NCBI RefSeq assembly: GCF_932526225.1
Contig: NC_064036.1
Coordinates: 20,296,953 to 20,360,952 of the forward strand
Direction of reading: 5' to 3'
Length of the DNA: 64,000 nucleotides
DNA from: Nematostella vectensis
Taxonomy: Eukaryota; Cnidaria; Anthozoa; Actiniaria; Edwardsiidae
The notes beneath the pieces were generated by a model that worked only from the letters and a program-made list of their open reading frames with translations, did not search any database and had not been told where the DNA came from. Below, in pieces: positions 57,075-64,000 of the stretch. Position 1 is the first letter of the stretch. Each line of letters starts with the position of its first letter. Position numbers and translations under genes: made by a program.

Positions 57075-57452
57075 ACAATCGAATGCTTTAGCGAAATCAA
57101 GTATGACCGCGTCCGTCTGGAGACCGCGATCCAGAGCGAGGGCCCAATCTTTGACAACATGGCATAACTAGGTCACACAACTAAGTGATGCTCTAAAAGC
57201 GTGTTGTCGGTCTGTAAGTATGTTATAGGTATCAAGGTGGAGCATCACAATTTGGAGTACACAATATGTTCCAGCAACTTACAGACGTTGCAAGTTAGTG
57301 ACACAGGACGATAGTTCCCAGCATCTTATCTGTTGCCCTTTTTGTGGATAGGACATATGTTAGCTATGAGCAAATCCCGTGGAATTTCACCTGTGTCAAG
57401 CGACCTCTGAAACATTGAGCGTAGGAAGGGTGCAGCGACCGGCGCAACCTCT

Positions 57453-57827
57453 TTAAGGCCGGATATCATCCGGCCCTGCCGCTTTTGTTGTTTTTAAGTC
57501 TAATAACTTGAGCACGCCTGCATCGGTGACAATGATGTCGGGTTTGGAAGGGAAGCGGGGGCGTAGAAGAGGGATGGCATTAGTATCTTCTGTCGAGAAG
57601 TTCCTCTGAAACTGGTGGTTAAGGATTTCAGCTTTCTCCTTATCTGACTCTGCGAGTGTTCCAGAAGGCGTTTTCAGAGGTGGCATTGATTGGTTGTCCT
57701 TCCTCTGGGACCTGATGAATTTCCAAATAGGTTTGGGGTTGGTCTTTATATCCCCGATGATGTTGTTTGCGTACTCATTACGCGCGGTACGCAGGCTCGA
57801 GTAACCTTTTTTCGCATGTGCCTCCAC
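57453..57827 (-). pseudogene. LINE RT N-terminal part
   Basis: Encodes IGDIKTNPKPIWKFIRSQRK, a region typical of the segment between endonuclease and RT, then LDLKTTKAAGPDDIRP, the first RT block. Confidence 0.75.
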
Positions 57828-58160
57828 AAGGTACGCAGTGTTCCGGACCCGGTCGCTTTAAACTTCGCCTGAAGTCTGCTTTTACGTATCACTAGGCGTC
57901 GCAGCCGAGGAGAAATCCAAGGTAGTTTATCTTTGCCACTGACCATCTTGGAGGGTACGTTCTCTTCAACTGATTTGGATAGGGCAGCATTAAAGGAGAT
58001 CCAATCATCATTTACTGACCGAAGGTCAGGATCGAGTTGAGGTAGAGTCTGATGTAGCATAGACAGGTCTGCTCGGATTTTTTCAAAGTTTATACTTATA
58101 CTGGCTTTATACTGCAACTTGATGGACGCAGTGATAGAACAGCTCACGGCGTGATGGTCG

Positions 58161-58424
58161 CTAAACTGCCGGAGAGGTCACATCAAACGCGAGGCCGGTT
58201 CTTTTGGTTATTATGAGATCAAGGGTGTTGTGTCCGCGTGTGGGAAAGTCAACAAGCTGTTCTATATAGAAATCACGGGGGATATCAACAAGAGCGAGAC
58301 CGTCAGATGGTGTGAGATCGGCTCCGTTCTTATTCAGGCAACTCGACCAGTCGGTTTTCCTAAAGTTAAAATCCCCTAACACGAGAATATAAGGCTGATT
58401 GTCCCTAGGGTGGTTTCGTGTCAC
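58161..58424 (-). pseudogene. LINE endonuclease (EEP) fragment
   Basis: Shows YILVLGDFNFRKTDWSS (the GDFN motif) and LVDFPTRGHNTLDLIIT, the DLI motif near the end of the APE-type endonuclease. The first endonuclease motifs are missing or out of frame. Confidence 0.75.
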
Positions 58425-58839
58425 GTGATCAATTTAACATTCCTGTTGCTGACCCCGCGTCGCGTATCGCAGCGCTCAGGAGTTGATGTTATAGTAAGTA
58501 AATCCGGGTTCCTCTGTGGATTTACTTAGAACCGAGAAGTCATTTAAAGTTTCCAGATAGCTGGATGACCCCTCAAAATAAGATGTTGAGAAATTAGGAA
58601 ATTGGCATTCCCGGCATATCCACACCAAATTAGAATTGTCTGGTATATCTGGTATATGATCTGGTATATGATCGTGTTGGCATAAAAATACACTTGTGAT
58701 ACCATAGAAGGCACTCTTCGCATTCAATCCCAGGCTGATTTTCTTTTACAGCCTTACTGCAGAAACCACATGGAAATTTGCAGGGGCCGGGACTCTAGTT
58801 GATGTGTGTCTTCGGCCAACACAAACAGCAAAACCAGAT

Positions 58840-60006
58840 AGCTCGACTTAGATCGCGTATAAAGGTTTGACCGGTCCACTGGCGCGGGAAGTAATTTGAT
58901 TATGTTATGCTTTGATGACTCCCATTTAAAGTTGTTATTGTGTAAGCTGAGCTCGTGTGACAGACTTAAATATTGAAAATCGTTTGGCGACTTCCTTGGG
59001 GATGGTTGTTGGAGCGCTTGCCGGAGCTAAATAACAAAATCTGCAAGGCGAAGACGAAATCAATTTTCACTCAATACGATGCACAGGAACATTCACAAAG
59101 CCACCAGTAGCACTCAGGTTCGCACTATTTCAGGGATGAAATCCATTATTTTGTTTAAAGTTCTTAAAACCTTTAACTTATATCAACCTTGCCAGAAGAA
59201 AGTCCCAGGAGGGTTGGTTTATTTTTTTTCCCTAACACTGAAGGTAATGTTAATATCTATCACTTGGTAAAGGTTTGTGACCGTAGCTTGGAAAGTATTC
59301 GTTGTTTTTGAGGGATTAAGGATAATGTATTCTATTTTGTATAAAACTGTGATTATATAACTTTGGGGGTTGGGTCCATATCTAGAATTGCTCAGTGCAC
59401 GATTCTATTCCATGATTCCACGATTACTGTATCAAATTTTATAAATGTTCCACAATTTTGAACAATGTTGCACCATTTCCATTTTTTTCACTATAAGGAT
59501 TTTGTAGTTTATTCTGAGTGCGATTTCAGTTACGCGGTAAGATAAGTGATTTCCTTGACAGCATAGGTATTCGTGTGTTGTTTAGAGTAATCTAAAGAGA
59601 AAATTGGAGACATACAATCCAATAAACTGTGGCCCTATAAATATGCATATCAAGTGATTTCTAGTGCAGCGCTTGTATAATGGCGGTACTACTATAGTTT
59701 ATCTTTTCACTTAACTGTTCTCAGCGTCAACCCGTACTAAATTCTAACAGGGGTTGTAGCCAGGGGGGTGGCCAAGGGGGCCCGGGACCCCCTTCTAGCA
59801 GCCAAAAATACAGTAAATGTATAAGACATTATCTAAAATACAGGAGAAAATGACTTGAAAGGGCCTTTTCGGCTACGCCGCTGTCTACCTCTCGTCCTTT
59901 CGCTCGCGTGGGGAAAATCCTGCTCAAACTCAAGTATGCTAGGGGTGGGAAAATAAGACCTAGCAGTGTGAGGGGGTTATTACATTCCGACGAAACTCAA
60001 CATAGT
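58840..60006. other. No gene recognised
   Basis: Sequence between the LINE and the receptor-like gene. It contains a possible transposon scrap near 59.76-59.88 kb (GTAGCCAGGGGGG opposite CGGCTACGCC), but boundaries are not clear. Confidence 0.4.
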
Positions 60007-60093
60007 TTACAGGCTGGCCACTCTAGCTTCGTCATATTCGTTTTCATCGTCTGATCTCGGTAGAAGATCATTGTACAGGGTGTGGTAGGGTGG
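60007..60093 (-). CDS. Receptor-like gene, last exon
   Basis: 87 nt after acceptor CCTTTCTATCACAG. Encodes PPYHTLYNDLLPRSDDENEY and DEARVASL, then TAA at 60007. Entirely cytoplasmic and acidic. Confidence 0.82.
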   Translation of the reverse strand, partial: PPYHTLYNDLLPRSDDENEYDEARVASL

Positions 60094-62650
60094 CTGTGAT
60101 AGAAAGGAAGAGAGTTAAATAAAAACATGCAAGGATTCATACGAAATTTCTAACTTGGATCTACATACTACCTCGTCAATAGGAGGCAACGAAGGTCTTC
60201 GTTCGATCTTCTCTCTGTTATGAAAAAACAAAGGAATTACTATCTATGCAATTTTTTGTAAGAAGGTAACGTGTAGCAAAGGCATTTCTAGAGAAGCAAT
60301 TTACGAAACAGTATATTATCCGTTAATCCTGATGAAGGCATTGTAAAAAGGTCAAAACCTTATACCCAAAACCCTATATAATAGAGGTCACAATTCTTGA
60401 GCCATCTTTTGGGAAATTTGTGCTGCACATATGGGGACCACTACGCCTAGGAAAGCGTGACACGTCCAGGAAGGCGTGACATCAAAATACCAAACAATAC
60501 AACGCCCAGGGAGGCGTGACACGTCCAGGAAGGCGTGACATCAAAATGCCAAACAAAACAACGCCCAGAGAGGCGTGACACACCCAGGGAGGCGTGACAT
60601 CAAAATACCAAACAATACAACGGCCAGGAAGGCGTGACATCAAAATACTAAACAATACAACGCCCAGGAAGGCGTGACATCAAAATACCAAACTAGTTTT
60701 AGACAAAAAAAAATAACCTAACAATTCTAAATGGTCAAGGTGTTTTAAATTGTGGTTTATTTCAGTAGTCGGTGCTACTTTTCTTATCATTAGGGAGTGC
60801 AAGGGGACTGCTACTATTTGTGGTCACGTGATGTGAAGGAACGATAATATAAGGGGACTGCTACTATTTGTGGTCACGTGATGTGAAGGAACGATAATAT
60901 AAGGGGACTGCTACTATTAGTGGTCATTATGTGTTGTGAAGGAATGATAATATAAAATTTTCATGATAAACTTGCCTTCTTCTCTTTGTCGAGTAATAAT
61001 ACACGCCAACACCAATTGCCACAATAATAGAAATGGGCACTAAAGTCCCGACAGCTATTATTAAGTCTTTGCTTTCTCCAGGTTCCTTAATAAGGTTTAA
61101 CGAAGCTGAAATGGAAAAGATCATATGCAGTTGCAGTTGTGTATATGCTACTACTGAGAAGATGGGTCAGTGTTTTATTTGCGAGTTTGCCTTTGTTGAG
61201 CAAAGAGGAATAAACCACGAGACATGAGTAACCCATAAACCACGAGTAACTCATGGACCACATGAGTAACCCATAAACCAAGGGTAACTCATGGACCACA
61301 AGGCAGGAGTAACCCAATAGCCACGAGTCACAAGTATCTCCTGAGCCGTGAGTCACGTGTATTTAATGAGCCACGAGTAACCCATGAGCCACGAGTCACC
61401 CAATAGCCACTAGTAAAACATGAACCACAAGTATCCCACAAGTCACGAGTAACACATGGGCCACGAGTCACGAGTATCCCACAAGTCACGAGTAACACAT
61501 GGGCCACGAGTCACGAGTATCCCACAAGTCACGAGTAACACATGGGCCACGAGTCACGAGTATCCCACAAGTCACGAGTAACACATGGGCCACGAGTCAC
61601 GAGTATCCCACAAGTCACGAGTAACACATGGGCCACGAGTCACGAGTATCCCACAAGTCACGAGTAACACATGGGCCACGAGTCACGAGTATCCCACAAG
61701 TCACGAGTAACACATGGGCCACGAGTCACGAGTATCCCACAAGTCACGAGTAACACATGGGCCACGAGTCACGAGTATCCCACAAGTCACGAGTAACACA
61801 TGGGCCACGAGTCACGAGTATCCAACAAGTCACGAGTAACACATGGGCCACGAGTCACGAGCATCCCACAAGTCACGAGTAACACATGGGCCACGAGTCA
61901 CGAGTAACACATGGGCCACGAGTCACGAGTAACCAATAAACCACGAGTAACCCATGAGCCATGAGGCATGAGCCATGGAGTAAGCAATGAGCCCAAGTCA
62001 CGAGTCACAAGTAAGCCATGAGCCACGAGTGACAATTTTATCTAAACTAGTTTAAAATTGAGCGCAAAGTATGAAAGCTTTTTGGGTTCTCCCTGCAGTC
62101 GGTCGCCGTCGTCTTTGCTATTTCGTTCAGGCACTTTGCCAACAGGTTTTCTTTTAGTGTAACTACGGAGTCTCCGTTTGACACCTCTTACGGGATAGGT
62201 GCCAAACCTGCTCTTGTTTCCTTGTTTCAGGACGCGCAGATATTTATTTAGAAAATTATCAGACTGTACTTCCATTCTGATAGCGTGCAACGAAGTTCGT
62301 GTCGGCGGTGAAGGATGGCACAGCTTGAAACAACTTATATCACCCATACTACCTCGTGGTATGGGAGCGTGCGGCATAGCGCTCTTTGACAACGTTTAAG
62401 TCCACAGCAAATCTAGTGGGAACCATGCCTTACCTGGAGTCTCACAGCTAGAGATGCCCCCACAGTCAAAGTCATTGCACGCCTTCACTCGAATCTCAAC
62501 AGCTCTGTCCTGCTTTAAGTGGGTCAACTCAGCAAAGAGCTGGGATGCGTTGACAAGAAGAGTTTGGCTCATGTTGGACGAGTCTCCCCTGTATGACCAG
62601 GTCAGTAAGTACTGGGTCAGGTCACCATTCTGGTATTTCCTTGCAGGTGC
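60007..62650 (-). CDS. Single-pass receptor-like protein with FN3 domain (3' part, 5' end outside window)
   Basis: Four exons join with matching phases: 62434-62650, 60976-61105, 60172-60214 and 60007-60093. Order: C-terminal half of a fibronectin type III domain (YLLTWSY, VNASQLFAELTHLK, VEIRVKACNDFDCGGIS), short stalk, TM helix (DLIIAVGTLVPISIIVAIGV), stop-transfer KRRR, then a ~45-residue tail with LPPIDEPPYHTLYNDLLP and a Tyr/acidic end. The YHTL and YNDL motifs are possible SH2 or endocytic signals. The intron after the TM exon uses GC-AG. Partner unknown: adhesion protein or cytokine-type receptor both possible. Confidence 0.85.
60172..60214 (-). CDS. Receptor-like gene, penultimate exon (43 nt)
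   Basis: Acceptor TTTTTTCATAACAG, donor GACGAG|GTAGTA, phase 2 in and phase 0 out. Its first base completes Arg with the TM exon, then EKIERRPSLPPIDE. Confidence 0.8.
60443..60691. repeat. Minisatellite with GGCGTGACA / ACGCCCAGG motifs
   Basis: Tandem units of about 40-60 bp combining CGCCCAGGRAGGCGTGACA with ATCAAAATACCAAACAATAC; some units carry the first motif twice. It lies in the GC-AG intron of the receptor-like gene. Confidence 0.85.
60801..60953. repeat. 50-bp tandem repeat x3 with CACGTG
   Basis: Copies at 60801, 60851 and 60901; the first two appear identical, the third diverged. The first two contain the E-box palindrome CACGTG (GGTCACGTGATG). It ends about 20 bp downstream of the GC donor of the TM exon. 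Confidence 0.88.
60976..61105 (-). CDS. Receptor-like gene, transmembrane exon with GC donor
   Basis: 130 nt, acceptor TTTCCATTTCAG, phase 1 in and phase 2 out. Encodes SLNLIKEPGESKDLIIAVGT, the rest of the TM helix, YYYS and TKRRR. The donor reads AGAAG|GCAAGT, the classic GC-AG form; no GT donor fits nearby. Confidence 0.83.
61205..62035. repeat. 43-bp minisatellite (CACGAGT family)
   Basis: Regular 43-bp units (TATCCCACAAGTCACGAGTA then ACACATGGGCCACGAGTCACGAG without a break) from about 61.43 to 61.91 kb, flanked by more degenerate versions. The internal motif CACGAGTAAC/CACGAGTC repeats within the unit. It lies in the intron between the FN3 and TM exons, starting about 100 bp upstream of the TM-exon acceptor. 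Confidence 0.92.
62434..62650 (-). CDS. Receptor-like gene, FN3 exon
   Basis: 217 nt, acceptor ATCAACAAATCAACAG, donor CTCCAG|GTAAGG, phase 0 in and phase 1 out. It covers strands C to G of an FN3 fold: Trp in LLTWSY, Leu in LFAELTHLK, VEIRVKACN. Cysteines at ACNDFDC and SSC could pair. The upstream half must lie on an exon beyond the window. Confidence 0.82.
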
Positions 62651-62997
62651 CTGTTGATTTGTTGATTAATCAGTGAGAGAGAGCATCCTACGAACACATG
62701 GGTGAATCCATGATTTCTCAAAGGGGGTGGGAGGGCAAAGGCACCATTCTAAAGGGGGAGACACTGGTTCCAGTACATAAAGCTTTTGGCAGGAGGTAAA
62801 TGGATGGATTTCAGCTCCCATAAATCTTTTAAGGAGGACAAGTAGCCTCTGGACCTATCCTGAATCTACAATTGAAAGCAAAATTCTCGTAACGGTATGA
62901 TACATTTTACTTGGCATTCGATAAGGGTGAATCAGCCACTACCCCTGTGACACCAAGCACAACCAACCAACCATCTCCCAAATAAACATAAGCACAA
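62651..62997. other. Intron sequence, nothing recognised
   Basis: Lies upstream (in gene direction) of the FN3 exon, between it and the terminal minisatellite. I see no exon with good splice signals. Confidence 0.4.
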
Positions 62998-64000
62998 CCA
63001 AAAACCAACAAAACTCCCAAAAACCCTAAACACCACTACCAGCCCCCAGAACCCTGGGCACCATTACCAGCCCCCAGAACCCTAAACACCACTACCAACC
63101 TCCAGAACCCTGGACACCACTACCAGCCCCCAGAACCCTAAACACCACTACCAGCCCCCAGAACCCTAGACACCACTACCAGCCCCCAATACCCTAGACA
63201 CCACTACCAGCCACCATAACCCTAAACACCACTACCAGCCCCCAGAACACTAAACACCACTACCAGCCCCCAGAACCCTAGACACCACTACCAGCCCCAG
63301 AACCCTAAACACCACTACCAGCCCCAAGAACCCTAAACACCACTACCAGCCCCCAGAACCCTAAACACCACTACCAGCCCCCAGAACCCTAGACACCAGT
63401 ACCAGCACCCAGAACCCTAGACACCACTACCAGCCCCAGAACCCTAAACACCACTACCAGCCCCAAGAACCCTAAACACCACTACCAGCCCCCAGAACCC
63501 TAAACACCACTACCAGCCCCCAGAACCCTAGACACCAGTACCAGCACCCAGAACCCTAGACACCACTACCAGCCCCCAGAACCCTAAACACCACTACCAG
63601 CCCCCAAAACCCTAGACACCACTACCAGCCCCCAAAACCCTAGACACCACTACCAGCCCCCAGAATCCTAAACACGACTACCAGCTCCCAGAACCCTAAA
63701 CACCAGTACCAGCCCCCAGAACCCTAAACACCACTACCAGCCCCCAGAACCCTAGACACCACTACCAGCCCCAAGAACCCTAAACACCACTACCAGAACC
63801 CTAAACACCAGTACCAGCCCCCAATACCCTAAACACCAGTACCACTCCCCAAAACCCTAAACACCAGTACCAGCCCCCAAAACCCTAAACACCAGTACCA
63901 GCCCCAAGAACCCTAAACACCACTACCAGCCTCCAATACCCTAAACACCACTACCAGCCCCCAGAACCCTACACACCACTACCAGCCCCCAGAACCAAAA
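62998..64000. repeat. 28-bp G-rich minisatellite running off the window
   Basis: About 35 units of CCCCCAGAACCCTAAACACC plus ACTACCAG, with frequent small variants (CTAGACACC, GTACCAGCACC, CCCCAAGA). It is C-rich on the plus strand and G-rich on the minus strand, which is the sense strand of the receptor-like gene; GGG and GGGGG runs are spaced suitably for G-quadruplexes. The CCCTAA within each unit resembles the telomere hexamer but is part of a longer unrelated unit. Confidence 0.93.

Larger units (their letters stand above)
56440..58830 (-). mobile_element. CR1-like non-LTR retrotransposon, truncated at its 3' end
   Basis: In minus-strand order: a PHD-like zinc segment near 58.75 kb (CGFCSKAVKENQPG, IECEECLLWYHK) and VWICRECQFPNF; an endonuclease (EEP) part (ILVLGDFNFRKTDW, FPTRGHNTLDLIITKR); a linker; RT blocks (TTKAAGPDDI, GVPQGTVLSPVLFSLFINDI, the FADD box in PLFADDCICYRT, VKYLGVTLTHDLKWNRHI). 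It stops abruptly after SLVRPLLEY, and Polinton-like sequence follows. Frameshifts and stops separate the blocks, so it is inactive. Loss of the 3' end is unusual for LINEs, which typically lose the 5' end. Confidence 0.88.

Noticed and set aside
62042-62392. 116-residue minus-strand frame in the receptor-like gene's intron
   Set aside because: The FN3 and TM exons join directly in phase without it, no domain is recognised, and its lower end runs into the minisatellite.
62998-64000. Interstitial telomere repeat (CCCTAA)
   Set aside because: The hexamer occurs once per 28-bp unit and is not itself in tandem, so it is not telomeric sequence.

Overview
The window looks like genomic DNA from an early-branching metazoan, most likely a sea anemone (Nematostella-like cnidarian). 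That is inferred from genes with short exons and GT-AG introns, a rhodopsin-family GPCR, and a transposon community of DIRS, Harbinger, Polinton/Maverick and CR1-like LINE elements. No bacterial or organellar features were seen. Most of the sequence is introns, minisatellites and transposons. The real genes are split into short exons, and I rebuilt them from splice sites, reading phase and recognisable protein motifs.

Layout. (1) About 3.7-6.7 kb, minus strand: three exons of a small secreted, prohormone-like protein (signal peptide, acidic linker, dibasic sites); its last exon is unresolved. (2) 8.6-32.8 kb, minus strand: a complete gene for BDP1 (TFIIIB B''), the RNA polymerase III initiation factor. 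It has 11 coding exons and about 740 residues with consistent phases at every junction. Its introns hold a 1.8-kb minisatellite made from its own exon end and splice donor, a 9.8-kb array of a 36-bp unit, a decayed DIRS retrotransposon that itself contains a 1.2-kb DNA transposon, a small MITE and a LINE fragment. (3) About 34-42 kb: a field of ~0.9-kb tandem repeats into which a Harbinger element inserted. The element carries an intact-looking two-exon DDE transposase and a Myb-type partner gene that lacks its Myb domain and has a long polyglutamine tract. (4) 42-47.9 kb: no gene recognised; a few MITEs, hairpins and poly-C tracts. (5) 47.9-50.1 kb, plus strand: a two-exon class A GPCR of about 338 residues whose only coding-region intron is filled by two minisatellites, one of them a six-fold repeat of the 3' splice site. 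(6) 53.3-56.4 kb: remains of a Polinton/Maverick-like element with a broken integrase (minus) and frameshifted collagen-like ORFs (plus). (7) 56.4-58.8 kb, minus strand: a CR1-like LINE with PHD-like, endonuclease and RT segments, unusually cut off at its 3' end. (8) 60.0-62.65 kb, minus strand: the last four exons of a single-pass receptor-like protein with a fibronectin type III domain, including a GC-AG intron. Its 5' part lies beyond the window, past another G-rich minisatellite.

The main theme is minisatellite growth at gene boundaries. At least three arrays contain copies of a neighbouring exon end, splice donor, splice acceptor or stop codon, so the genes are surrounded by decoy copies of their own processing signals. 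The genes do not form one pathway: Pol III initiation, a peptide precursor candidate, a GPCR and a receptor-like protein happen to be neighbours.
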